Positions 33,805 through 42,977 of a DNA stretch of 64,000 bases are shown one piece after another. The DNA comes from Chloroflexi bacterium TSY. Lineage in GTDB: Bacteria > Chloroflexota > Anaerolineae > Caldilineales > Caldilineaceae. The translations under genes and the position numbers were made by a program. Each line of letters opens with the position of its first letter. Position 1 is the stretch's first letter. The DNA is taken from assembly GCA_019217005.1 (NCBI GenBank), contig JAHBNG010000020.1, positions 1 through 64,000 of the forward strand, read 5' to 3'. The notes below the pieces were generated by a model. It was given only the letters and a program-made list of their open reading frames with translations. It searched no databases and was not told the origin of the DNA.

Positions 33805-36800
33805 ATGGATCTCTTCCTTTCTCCCGAAGTGCATCAATTCTTATTGAATGCTGGTGCAAACACGGCTGGCGGATTGGGTGCCGTGTTTGCCACCCACCTG
33901 ATCAATGCGTCTCTCCGCGGTGTGCGCACGCTTTTTGGTGAATCTGATGAACGCATGGAGGCACTCGGTCGCGCCGCCGGACAGGCCGTTTTCGCTATGG
34001 CCAAAGATTGGAAAGCACTGCCCGAAGACTACCAGACGGTTTGGGACAATTGCTATGAATGGCTGTTGGCACCAGTGGTGGTTGGTGAATTTCGCAAATT
34101 GCTCTCACCCAAGCCCAACTTACAGTTGGACATTCTCACCCTGCGCGAAGAATTTGAGGCCACTGGGCTTGACGTGACTGAACTGGGCAAGCCAGATTTT
34201 GATGCCCTGGTCCAAGACATGGTGGGGGCCTTTTACCTGGCTGCGGCAGAAGAGCCACTACTCCAAGAACCCCTCAAGATTGGGGTGCTGCGCCAGATGA
34301 CCGAAGGCATGAATGCCCTGACGCGTCTCCAAGAGCAGGAAGTGCAGCTGACGCGTCGTTCGCTGGCAGAACTTGAGCGACTCAACACCATGGCCGATGG
34401 CGTGGTAGACCAACAGCTCGAGGCAGTTGATCTGCTTCGAGCAATTCTGGAGGCCATTGAAACGATCCCACAGGGTCTGAGTGACCAACAGCGAGGGTAT
34501 CAAGAGGTGGCGGCGTTGCTGAGCCGGGCCGACCTCGGATCGCTCATCAACGTTGGTGAGATCCAGGGAAACAGCCGCACCATTGTGGTTGGCAACAACG
34601 CCAGCGTGATCGATTCTGGCTCCCCTGAACTCACGGACGCCATCGAGCAGTTGAATAAGCGCATGGCCCGGATTGCCGACGGTCTGCAGGCCCGCGAAAG
34701 CGAACTCAGTGATGCCGAGATGGCCCAACTGGAGGAGAACTACCGCCAGACCCTCATCGACCAATTTGAAATGCTCACCTTCCGGGGCATTTCACCATCG
34801 GGCAAGGCGCTGGCCCTCAAGCTCGAAGATGTCTACGTTGAGCTCAAGACCATTGCCGAAGTGCCAGAAGCAGCGGACACCTACAGCGCAGAAGAGCGTC
34901 GCTTTATGTTGGAGATGGAAGGACAGTTGGAGCGGGAAGAGGTCATTGCTCATCTGGACGCGTTACGCTTAGAGCGCTGGCGCAGCGAGGCCCGCCAGGC
35001 GCGCAAAGCGGAGATCCAACGGCTGGAGCGTCGCTCCATTTCTGACGTGATCGGCGACCAGACCCAGCGTGGGCTGGTTATCCTGGGTGATCCCGGTTCC
35101 GGCAAGAGCACCCTGCTTCACTATCTGGCCCTAACCCACGCCCGATGTCCTGCTGGTGAGACGCTGCCCATCTTTGTGCCTCTAGCGGCATATGATGACT
35201 ATCGTCGCCATAATCAAGGCATTGCCCTGGCCGACTTTCTGGCCATCTACTATGAACGGTGGCGCAGCCTGCCCGGTCTGGCCCCCCTCTTTGCCCAAGC
35301 CCTCAATAGCGGGCGGGCCCTTCTCCTGCTAGATGGGCTGGACGAGGTGCTGGAAACCACCATGCGTCAGCACGTGGCCGAACAGGCCGGCAGTTTGATC
35401 GCCAACTGGCAGGGACGGGGCAACCGCTTTGTGCTAACCAGCCGCGTCGTGGGCTACCGCGAGGCTCGTCTGCCTGGCGACCTACCCCACGTCACGGTTC
35501 TCGATTTTGGTCCCCAGGAGATCGAGATCTTTGCCCACCAGTGGTGCCGGGCCTTTGAGATCTGGGCGGCAGGTCGGGAGACCCCCACCGCCATCCAGGC
35601 CGCGGCAATCGAAGAAGAGAATCTCCTGGGCGACGTCCGCTCCAAGGCGTCGGTCGAACAGTTGGCGGCCAACCCGCTGCTGCTGACCATGTTGGCCATT
35701 CTGCGTCGTCAGGTGGGCAAGCTGCCCGACCGCCGGGTGGAATTGTATGAACGCTACGTCCGCACCCTCATCGACAACCGCGAGCAGGAGCGTAGTCGCG
35801 GGGCCCGCCAGCAGACGCCAGAGCGCTTTGATCCCCACCGCGCCATTGGTCACCTAATGGAGCTGGCCCTCTGGCTCCAGCTACACCGCGCCTCGGGCAC
35901 GGCCCGCCGTCACGACCTGGAAGCCGCGTTGGCCGATATCTGTCTGCGCTACGAGGGCCATGACCCAAATAAGCCAGTCCCCGAGAAGGCGCGGATCCAG
36001 GCCCAGCAGGATGCCGCCGCCTTTCTGCACGACATGCGCGCCATTGCCGGGCTGCTGGCCGAACGAGGGCGGGATGCCTTTGGCTTCTTGCACCTCACCT
36101 TTCAAGAATATTTTGCCGGGCGTGCCTTGGCCCGGCTTGACCCCCAGAAACGCTGGGAAACGTTAAGGCCCCATCTCCATAAGCCCCGCTGGCGAGAGCC
36201 GATTTTGCTCTGCGCAGGCCAGTTGGGCGTGATCGAACAGCGCCAGGATCAGGTCAGCAACTTTGTGCAGCAGATTCTCACTGCAGAGAGCGATGACGAA
36301 GAGATCCTACACCGCGACCTCTTTCTGGCCGCCGGGGCCATGGCGGACGACGTAGGGCTGATACCTGCCCTGTTGGAGACTCTCTACGCACGTACATCAT
36401 TGCTCCATACTAGCAACATTCCCACCCTACAGAACGCTGCCTTGACTGCATTGACCCATCTGGCCCGCATCGGTCAGGGAGATGCGCTGCGTTTGCTGAT
36501 TGGGGGCCTAGGAAGTGAGGCGCTATACCAGCCGATTTTGGAGAATACGCAGCCGCTGCTGGATGAAAAAGCGTTAAGTTCGCTGCGCATTGCCATTACG
36601 GCCAAACTTCAGGATGCTCATTGGTCTGTGCGTATTGAGGCGGTGAGTGTATTGGGAAGTCTGGTGGATCGCGACACACAGACCAAAGAAGCCATCATGG
36701 CCAAACTCCAAGATACCGATGAAGATGTGTGTAGTGCGGCGGTGAGTGCATTGGGGAGTCTGGTGGGCTGCGATACACAGACTAAAGATGCCATCGCAGC

Positions 36801-38970
36801 CAAACTTCAGGATACTCATCGGTCTGTACGCAGTGCGGCGGTGAGTGCATTGGGGAGTCTGGTGGGCTGCAATACACAGACTAAAGATGCCATCGCAGCC
36901 AAACTTCAGGATACTCATTGGTCTGTACGCAGTGCGGCGGTGAGTGCATTGGGGAGTCTGGTGGGCTGCGATACACAGACCAAAAAAGCCATCGCAGCCA
37001 AACTTCAAGATGCTGATAAGGATGTGCGCAGTGCGGCAGTGAGTGCATTGGGGAGTCTGGTGGGCCGCAACCCACAGACCAAAAAAGCCATCACGGCCAA
37101 ACTTCAGGATACTCATTGGTCTGTACGCAGTGCGGCGGTGAGTGCATTGGGGAGTCTGGTGGGCCGCAACCCACAGACCAAAAAAGCCATCATGGCCAAA
37201 CTCCAGGATGCTGACAAGGATGTGCGCAGTGCGGCGGTGCGTGCATTGGGGAGTTTGGTGGGCCACGACACACAGACCAAAGATGCCATCACGGCCAAAC
37301 TTCAGGATGCTGATAAGGATGTGCGCAGTGCGGCGGTGCGTGCATTGGGGAGTTTGGTGGGCCGCAACCCACAGACCAAAGAAGCCATCGCAGCCAAACT
37401 CCAGGATGACTTTTATGATGTGTGCATTGAGGCGATGAGTGCATTGGGAAGTCTAGTAGGCCACGACACGCAGACCAAAGAAGCCATCGCAGCCAAACTC
37501 CAGGATGCTGATAAGGATGTGCGCAGTGCGGCGGTGCGTATGTTGGCGAGTTTGGTGGGCCACGACACACAGACCAAAGATGCCATCGCAGCCAAACTCC
37601 AGGATGCTCACTGGTCTGTGCGCCGTGAGGCGATGAGTGCATTGGGGAGTCTAGTAGGCCACGACACACAGACCAAAGATGCCATCGCAGCCAAACTCCA
37701 GGATGCTCACTGGTCTGTGCGCCGTGAGGCGGTGCGTACATTGGGGAGTCTGGTGGGCCACGACACACAGACCAAAGATGCCATCGCAGCCAAACTCCAG
37801 GATGCTCACTGGTCTGTGCGCCGTGAGGCGATGAGTGCATTGGGGGGCTTGGTGGGCCGCGACACACAGACCAAAGGAGCCATCGCAGCCAAACTCCAGG
37901 ATGATAATGAATATGTGCGCCGTGAGGCAGTGCGTGCATTGGGGAGTCTGGTGGTCCACGACACACAGACCAAAGATGCCATCGCAGCCAAACTCCAGGA
38001 TGATAATGAATATGTGCGCCGTGAGGCAGTGCGTGCATTGGGGAGTCTGGTGGTCCACGACACACAGACCAAAGATGCCATCACGGCCAAACTTCAGGAT
38101 GATAATGAATATGTGCGCCGTGCAGCGGTGCGTGTGTTGGGGAGTCTGGTGGGCCGCGACACACAGACCAAAGATGCCATCATGGCCAAATTCCAGGATG
38201 ACTTTTATGATGTGCGTAGTGCGGCGGTGCGTGCATTGGGGAGTCTGGTGGGCCGCGACGCACAGACCAAAAAAGCCATCACGGCCAAACTTCAGGATAA
38301 TTCGATCTCCGTGCGCTGCGAGGCAGTGAGTGCATTGCTCCCTCATCTGGATGTGGCGAACAAGGTTCTGTTCGTGAATTGGTTGGGGATCATTACGGAA
38401 CGCGATCCTCGTACTATTGAGAGTTTCAATCATGATGAAGCCCGACAGCAGTTGAGTCATCTTTTTGCCCAGAACATCACCCCTGGCAATGAGCTCTATC
38501 ACCAAGTCGTGTCGCTGCTTGAGGCCCGTGCCTGGCCCCAACGCTTTGGGGCAGCCATGACCCTGATTGGCATGCCGGATGGGCCACCACCGGAGCTTCT
38601 CCCCAATTTGCGCCATCTCCTCGACGACATGCGGGGAGAAGAGAGCTGGCCCAACCGGCTCACCGTGGCCCAACTCTTTATCAATGACACGGACAGGGAT
38701 CTCAGCCGGCAGTCCATCGAACTCTGCATCGAGGCCCTCGATTACGCCACCCAGCCCTGGTACCATCTACCACAATCGGGCGCAGAGGTGCGGAGACAGG
38801 CCGCAACCATTCTGGGTCAACTGGAGCCGCTCTACCGAAACCGAGCGATTTTTGACCGTCTTGCCCGTCTGATGAAGGAGGATTCAGATCCGCAAGTGAG
38901 GGATGCCGCCTATGGTGCGCTCCTGCGGCTGGCGGCTGCACCGGAGGAGAAAGACTCTTCCCACATGTAA
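33805..38970 (+). CDS. NACHT NTPase with C-terminal HEAT repeat array
   Basis: A 1721-aa STAND protein. The N-terminal 400 residues are helical and lack a domain I recognise; a short segment has EIQGNSRTIVVGNNASVI. The NACHT domain has Walker A LGDPGSGKSTLLHYL (Lys434), Walker B ALLLLDGLDEV (Asp510 to Glu514) and FVLTSRVVGY as sensor; the winged-helix part includes FGFLHLTFQEYFAGRALA (about 750-780). From residue 930 comes an array of 18 HEAT-like repeats of 33 aa (consensus AIAAKLQD-x4-VRSAAVSALGSLVG, then a linker), followed by a less regular C-terminus. Bacterial NACHT proteins are known anti-phage sensors; this role is inferred by architecture. No separate effector gene is obvious. Confidence 0.93.
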   Translation: MDLFLSPEVHQFLLNAGANTAGGLGAVFATHLINASLRGVRTLFGESDERMEALGRAAGQAVFAMAKDWKALPEDYQTVWDNCYEWLLAPVVVGEFRKLLSPKPNLQLDILTLREEFEATGLDVTELGKPDFDALVQDMVGAFYLAAAEEPLLQEPLKIGVLRQMTEGMNALTRLQEQEVQLTRRSLAELERLNTMADGVVDQQLEAVDLLRAILEAIETIPQGLSDQQRGYQEVAALLSRADLGSLINVGEIQGNSRTIVVGNNASVIDSGSPELTDAIEQLNKRMARIADGLQARESELSDAEMAQLEENYRQTLIDQFEMLTFRGISPSGKALALKLEDVYVELKTIAEVPEAADTYSAEERRFMLEMEGQLEREEVIAHLDALRLERWRSEARQARKAEIQRLERRSISDVIGDQTQRGLVILGDPGSGKSTLLHYLALTHARCPAGETLPIFVPLAAYDDYRRHNQGIALADFLAIYYERWRSLPGLAPLFAQALNSGRALLLLDGLDEVLETTMRQHVAEQAGSLIANWQGRGNRFVLTSRVVGYREARLPGDLPHVTVLDFGPQEIEIFAHQWCRAFEIWAAGRETPTAIQAAAIEEENLLGDVRSKASVEQLAANPLLLTMLAILRRQVGKLPDRRVELYERYVRTLIDNREQERSRGARQQTPERFDPHRAIGHLMELALWLQLHRASGTARRHDLEAALADICLRYEGHDPNKPVPEKARIQAQQDAAAFLHDMRAIAGLLAERGRDAFGFLHLTFQEYFAGRALARLDPQKRWETLRPHLHKPRWREPILLCAGQLGVIEQRQDQVSNFVQQILTAESDDEEILHRDLFLAAGAMADDVGLIPALLETLYARTSLLHTSNIPTLQNAALTALTHLARIGQGDALRLLIGGLGSEALYQPILENTQPLLDEKALSSLRIAITAKLQDAHWSVRIEAVSVLGSLVDRDTQTKEAIMAKLQDTDEDVCSAAVSALGSLVGCDTQTKDAIAAKLQDTHRSVRSAAVSALGSLVGCNTQTKDAIAAKLQDTHWSVRSAAVSALGSLVGCDTQTKKAIAAKLQDADKDVRSAAVSALGSLVGRNPQTKKAITAKLQDTHWSVRSAAVSALGSLVGRNPQTKKAIMAKLQDADKDVRSAAVRALGSLVGHDTQTKDAITAKLQDADKDVRSAAVRALGSLVGRNPQTKEAIAAKLQDDFYDVCIEAMSALGSLVGHDTQTKEAIAAKLQDADKDVRSAAVRMLASLVGHDTQTKDAIAAKLQDAHWSVRREAMSALGSLVGHDTQTKDAIAAKLQDAHWSVRREAVRTLGSLVGHDTQTKDAIAAKLQDAHWSVRREAMSALGGLVGRDTQTKGAIAAKLQDDNEYVRREAVRALGSLVVHDTQTKDAIAAKLQDDNEYVRREAVRALGSLVVHDTQTKDAITAKLQDDNEYVRRAAVRVLGSLVGRDTQTKDAIMAKFQDDFYDVRSAAVRALGSLVGRDAQTKKAITAKLQDNSISVRCEAVSALLPHLDVANKVLFVNWLGIITERDPRTIESFNHDEARQQLSHLFAQNITPGNELYHQVVSLLEARAWPQRFGAAMTLIGMPDGPPPELLPNLRHLLDDMRGEESWPNRLTVAQLFINDTDRDLSRQSIELCIEALDYATQPWYHLPQSGAEVRRQAATILGQLEPLYRNRAIFDRLARLMKEDSDPQVRDAAYGALLRLAAAPEEKDSSHM
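36592..38373 (+). repeat. 18-unit HEAT-coding tandem repeat, 99-bp units
   Basis: Units start at 36592 and every 99 bp thereafter, encoding 33-aa repeats. Units 14 (37879-37977) and 15 (37978-38076) are identical in protein and appear identical in DNA. The four residues after KLQD vary as discrete cassettes (AHWS, THWS, ADKD, DNEY, DFYD and others). The last unit is divergent. Confidence 0.9.
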
Positions 38971-38984
38971 AAAATCGGAAGACG

Positions 38985-39139
38985 GGGGTGGTTCAAAATT
39001 AGGTTTACACTTTTGATATATAGACAAAAATCTATATGAGACCGTTTTCTCTCTGAGAACCGGCGAAATCAGAGAATATAAACGTTCTTTCTGTTTCTAA
39101 AAGTGTAAACCTATCTATCCAGCTAAAATGAACCACCCC
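38985..39139. mobile_element. MITE family B, copy 2, 155 bp with 8-bp target duplication GGAAGACG
   Basis: Ends GGGGTGGTTCA / TGAACCACCCC with AGGTTTACAC inside, as in the copy within the phytanoyl dioxygenase gene. GGAAGACG flanks exactly at 38977-38984 and 39140-39147. The length (155 bp) is identical to copy 1. It is inserted between the NACHT and YtoQ genes without damaging either. Confidence 0.92.
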
Positions 39140-39179
39140 GGAAGACGTACCGCAAACCATGCACAAAAAAAGGAGCACC

Positions 39180-39626
39180 ATGAATCTCACCATCTACCTA
39201 TCCGGCGAAATCCACAGCAACTGGCGCCACGAAATCCAACAGGGCATCGCCAACCAAAACCTACCCATCGACATCCTGGCCCCCATCACCGACCACGCGG
39301 CGAGCGACGACGTGGGCACCGACATTTTGGGCAGCGAGGTGAAACCCTTCTGGAAAGATCACAAATCGGCCAAGATCAACGCCATGCGCATCCGTGCCGC
39401 CATCGATCGGGCCGACATTGTGGTTGTCAAATTTGGCGACAAGTACAGACAGTGGAACGCCGCCTTCGATGCCGGATATGCCACCGCCAAAGGTAAATCT
39501 CTCATCACCCTTCACGCTCCCGATCTGCGCCACGCGCTAAAAGAGGTGGATGCCGCGGCCATGGCCACCGCCGAGACACCAGCGCAGGTGGTGGAGATCC
39601 TAAAGTATGTGGCAATCAAAGAGTGA
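39180..39626 (+). CDS. ytoQ: YtoQ family protein
   Basis: A 148-aa protein of the YtoQ family, related to nucleoside 2-deoxyribosyltransferases. It has TIYLSGEIHSNWRHEI at the N-terminus, PITDHAASDDVGTDILG, then RADIVVVKFGDKYRQWNAAF with the family's Asp and Trp, and a C-terminal helical part. Length is normal. The biological substrate is not known. The start 39180 has AAAGGAG 5 nt upstream. Its end overlaps the end of the opposite-strand glycosidase-like gene by 27 bp. Confidence 0.88.
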   Translation: MNLTIYLSGEIHSNWRHEIQQGIANQNLPIDILAPITDHAASDDVGTDILGSEVKPFWKDHKSAKINAMRIRAAIDRADIVVVKFGDKYRQWNAAFDAGYATAKGKSLITLHAPDLRHALKEVDAAAMATAETPAQVVEILKYVAIKE

Positions 39627-40571
39627 GACTGCATCAGCAGTCGTTCTGGCCAACCCCGACTGCCATTCCTGCCCTTTCCGGCCCGCATAGAGCATGTAGT
39701 AGACTCCACCAATCTCAAAGACCTGGGGTGTGAGAATACCGTCACAGTCCCACATGTTGCGATCGGCAGATGGCGTAAAGATGGGGTTGTGTGGATTTGG
39801 CTCGAAGGTGTGAAAGTCCTTGGTCCGAACATGCCCAATCTGCCAGGTGTTCCCATCCGACCCGCCATAAAGGATATGAAAATAGTGCGGTCCCTTGAAG
39901 ATTTCGGCCTCACGGACTCCTTGACTGTCCCACATTTGGCCGCTGCCTTTGAAGATGGGATTGGCTGGATTTTTTGTCACGTTCGCAGGGTCGTTGGTCG
40001 GCGCGGTGGCGTGGCAGATGACCGGTAGCCCCACTGACTCCCCCGTATAAATGATGTGAATGGTTTCATCGACGACAGCCACGGAGGGGTGTGACGAACC
40101 TTTCTCCTCGTACTCTGTCTCCACAGCAATCACAGGGGTCTGGCGAACGCGTGTCCAGCGGCCCAAATCGCCGTCGCACACTAGCAGACCGGTCTGCTTT
40201 GGTGGGTGCTTTTGCCGGCCAAGGTAGTATGCATAGAATCGCTGGTGGGTCGGATTCCAAAACGGGAATGGGTATTCAACGGTGTAATCGTCAAACCCAT
40301 CTTCTGATGGTAACAAGATAGGGTTCCTTGAATCCTGGACAATCGATGCGGGATCGCTCGCGGGAGCCGTGCTGTGCATCAGCACCCAATAGTTGCCCTC
40401 TTTGCGTCTGCCCCACAAGTAGTGGATGGTATCGTCTACGACAATTGCGTGGGCAGCCGCTGCCCACTCCGGTGGTTCGCAGTAAAAAATTGGATTGCCT
40501 CGTGGAATGCGCTCAAAACTGGCGAGGAGGTCGAACGCGATGGCGTTTTGAGGTTCCGGTAGGTTGTCCAT
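39600..40571 (-). CDS. Five-bladed beta-propeller glycosidase-like protein (GH43/GH130-type fold)
   Basis: A 323-aa protein with repeated beta-propeller blades of the kind seen in GH43, GH68 and GH130 enzymes: HAIVVDDTIHYLWGRR, PSVAVVDETIHIIYTG, QGVREAEIFKGPHYFHILYG, and DCDGILTPQVFEIGGVYYML. Acidic residues in these strands could be catalytic. No signal peptide is visible. It likely acts on a glycan or a small glycoside intracellularly; subfamily and substrate are unclear. It is followed closely upstream by the aldo/keto reductase gene on the same strand, 16 bp apart. Confidence 0.8.
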   Translation of the reverse strand: MDNLPEPQNAIAFDLLASFERIPRGNPIFYCEPPEWAAAAHAIVVDDTIHYLWGRRKEGNYWVLMHSTAPASDPASIVQDSRNPILLPSEDGFDDYTVEYPFPFWNPTHQRFYAYYLGRQKHPPKQTGLLVCDGDLGRWTRVRQTPVIAVETEYEEKGSSHPSVAVVDETIHIIYTGESVGLPVICHATAPTNDPANVTKNPANPIFKGSGQMWDSQGVREAEIFKGPHYFHILYGGSDGNTWQIGHVRTKDFHTFEPNPHNPIFTPSADRNMWDCDGILTPQVFEIGGVYYMLYAGRKGQEWQSGLARTTADAVSLFDCHIL

Positions 40572-40587
40572 GTGATTTTTCTTCCAA

Positions 40588-41577
40588 TCAAGCGAAGTTG
40601 GCCTTTTCTGTTAAATGACCGTAGCGGTTCTGGAGCTGACTGATCATCTCGGGTGCCAGCGGCGGGAGATCCAAGGTATTGAGATTCATCTGCACCTCTT
40701 CTGTTTTTTGGGCCCCCATAATAATGCAGGAGACGCCCGGTGGTGCCATCGAGAAGCGCATGGCGGCTTGAGGCAAGCTGGTATAGGGTGGTTGGATGGC
40801 ATTTGCGCCAATCTCTTCGACACTGCCGAGGATATAGTCCAGGTTTTTCCGGTTGTACCGAGAGCGGTGGTCGGTGCTGGGGAAGACGTGGCCGGGTTTA
40901 TAGGCACCAGTGAGCAGGCCACTTTCCAGAACCGATCGCACGATCACGCCCGTCCCGTTTTTATCTGCTTTTTCAATCACACTGAGATTTTGCTGCCGTA
41001 ATATGCTGTAGACCACCTGAATCACATCAACCTGGCCAGTTGCCATATAGGTGTCGCACATCGCCTGCGTAGCGGGTGTTACGTCCGGCCCTTTGATGGA
41101 GGCTCCAACAGTGCGGATTTTGCCGCTTTGCTTAAGCGAGGTCATTTTGGCCAGAGCCCGTTCCATGAGATCGGGCTCCGAAGGTGGTTGGTGCAGAAAG
41201 AATAGGTCCAGGTAATCCGTGCCAAGGTCTTGGAGGCTGGTATTCAGATCGGCTTCAATATGGCCTTCAATCTCAGCGTGCGTTTCAGGCGTGTAACCTG
41301 CAAAGGATTTCGAGGCAATGAGTACCCGATCGCGTTGTCCCATTTGCTTGAGGTATTTACCTATGATCGTTTCAACACCGTTGTAGATCAGGGCCGTATC
41401 AATAAAATTTCCGCCCCTTTCCACATAGGTGTCTAATATGGCCAAAGCTTCCTTTTCTGGTGTTCCGCTATAGCTGACTTTGCCTTCTTCCAAAACAGAC
41501 AAGGGCCAGGTTCCCAGCCCGAGTTCGGTCACCTCCAAGCCAGTTTTTCCGAGAGGCCGTTTGTTTGGTGTACCCAT
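40588..41577 (-). CDS. Aldo/keto reductase
   Basis: A 329-aa protein with the full AKR catalytic tetrad: Asp60 in NFIDTA, Tyr65 in ALIYNG, Lys90 in LIASKSF and His129 in FFLHQPP. The C-terminal NADPH-binding part is present (CIIMGAQKTEEVQMN). It reduces a sugar-like or aldehyde substrate; the neighbouring glycosidase-like gene suggests carbohydrate metabolism. Start 41577 has AGGAG 8 nt upstream. The frame continues upstream into the adjacent repeat element, but that is not part of the gene. Confidence 0.9.
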   Translation of the reverse strand: MGTPNKRPLGKTGLEVTELGLGTWPLSVLEEGKVSYSGTPEKEALAILDTYVERGGNFIDTALIYNGVETIIGKYLKQMGQRDRVLIASKSFAGYTPETHAEIEGHIEADLNTSLQDLGTDYLDLFFLHQPPSEPDLMERALAKMTSLKQSGKIRTVGASIKGPDVTPATQAMCDTYMATGQVDVIQVVYSILRQQNLSVIEKADKNGTGVIVRSVLESGLLTGAYKPGHVFPSTDHRSRYNRKNLDYILGSVEEIGANAIQPPYTSLPQAAMRFSMAPPGVSCIIMGAQKTEEVQMNLNTLDLPPLAPEMISQLQNRYGHLTEKANFA

Positions 41578-41598
41578 TGATTGACTCCTTAAAATTGG

Positions 41599-41674
41599 GT
41601 GTGTACCACCAAGTGTGTAAATAGAGCGGTCTCTCTGACTGAGCGGTCTCCATTTGCACACTTTGGGACACACT
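41599..41674. mobile_element. MITE-like repeat family A, copy 4
   Basis: Inverted ends GTGTGTACCACC / GGGACACAC, with the shared AAGTGTGTAAAT and CATTTGCACACTTTG segments. It lies 20 bp upstream of the aldo/keto reductase start and provides an artificial in-frame extension. No target duplication was recognised. Confidence 0.65.
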
Positions 41675-41753
41675 GTCATTAAGTTTAGGTCATATTTGAG
41701 CAGGATTTGCTCCTCTCCATCTGGATCGTTTATTCCATATTCAATCTTCCCAC

Positions 41754-42811
41754 CTATTTTGGCTGCGCCAAAAAGTCAGTAACAGCCGTCACCAAGGCGT
41801 CTGGCTGATCCACGAATGGGAAATGACCACTATCGTCGATCAACTGGAATGTCGCGTTAAGAAAGGCATCTGCATAGTTTCTGCTGGCTGTCTCTGATTG
41901 TAGGACGTCGTTTGCACCATGAAGAATCAATACTGGCGCGTCAACCGCTTCCAATGCATTGCGGTAGTCATGACGGCGTCCCATGCTGAAATACATGGCC
42001 GTTACCATCCAACCACCAGATTCTCCCGATGCTAATGCAGGCAAATCGATGACCTTGGACACATATTGGCCGAATTGGTTGTTCAACTGAACAAGATCGG
42101 CCTCGCTTTTGCCGAACACATTGCCAAAATCCAGATACTCCTTCAGATACGCATCGTATTCAGCGCGCATTTCTGTCGGAAGGCGGCTTCTAACGGCCTG
42201 AAAAAGATCGCTGGTTTCTTGCGGCATCACGAGCACATCGGCGGGTGCGATCAGAACCATCGATTCCACATGTTGAGGAAATTCGGCTGCATAGAGTGCT
42301 GCAAGAAAACCGCCAAAGGAGTGACCAATCAGAATCAGCTCTTCCTCACCCAAAATCTGGCGAATGCGTTCGATATCGGCAATCTGCGCCGCAAGACCAA
42401 GCGTCTGCTCTAGCGTGGTCATGTTTTCGTAATAATTGCCAGAAAAGGTACAAAAGGACGGGTGGATTGACCACTCCCTCGCTGATCATAATAGTGAAAT
42501 TGATATGCATCGGTCAATGGCTCCAATCCTGCCCAAGGCTGTGTATAGGGGATACCCGGCCCACCATGTATCATGAGAATATTTCGGCCCTGTCCCGCGG
42601 CAAAATGATATAGTTCAATCTCATCTTCAACTTGCCAAAAGTTGGCGCGGTCGGCCTGTGCTGGCGGTACAAGTGGCGCGCTCAATCCCTCTCCCGCAGA
42701 TACCATACCCGGTCTATAAAGCGGCGGGTTAAACACATACCAGAAATACCCGCCTCCTGCAACAACAAGCAAACCCAAAACGGCAACAGCCGCCATCAAC
42801 ACTTTTCTCAC
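41754..42811 (-). pseudogene. Alpha/beta hydrolase (proline iminopeptidase-like), one-base frameshift
   Basis: The upstream frame (42811-42419) encodes a signal-anchor N-terminus, then ILMIHGGPGIPYTQPW and YYDQRGSGQSTRP. The downstream frame (to 41754) begins with sense already before its ATG (FSGNYYENMTTLEQ) and carries the nucleophile motif LIGHSFGGF, the acid in ILHGANDV and the catalytic His in DSGHFPF. A single missing base after RPF, near 42460, joins the two into one protein of about 352 aa with motifs of the proline-iminopeptidase group. It may be a real mutation or an assembly error. Confidence 0.85.
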
Positions 42812-42839
42812 GTTCCTTATTCCTGTTTTGAGATTTTGT

Positions 42840-42970
42840 TATTCGTCACTGGTCATTGGTTGCTAGTCGTTAGTAGTTAGTTATTAGTGATTGGTTATTA
42901 GTTGACCCGTGACCCGTTCTGAATAAAATAGACAGCAAGTAACCAATCACCAACTACCAGCCACCAATCA
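42840..42970. repeat. Low-complexity direct and inverted words
   Basis: TTAGTAGTTAGTTATTAGTG, ATTGGTTATTAG and, on the other side, CCAATCACCAACTACCAGCC. The words are repeated and inverted around a GC-rich centre (ACCCGTGACCCG). It lies between the hydrolase and AraC genes. Confidence 0.45.
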
Positions 42971-42977
42971 CCAACAA

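Noticed and set aside
36592..38373. Repeat array considered as CRISPR or other non-coding direct repeats
   Set aside because: The period is coding (33 codons), spacers are not unique, and the frame is continuous with the NACHT protein.
36574..38766. Long antisense open frames across the HEAT array (up to 371 codons)
   Set aside because: They mirror the 99-bp repeat period and exist only because the sense repeat lacks antisense stops; no start signals and repetitive nonsense composition.
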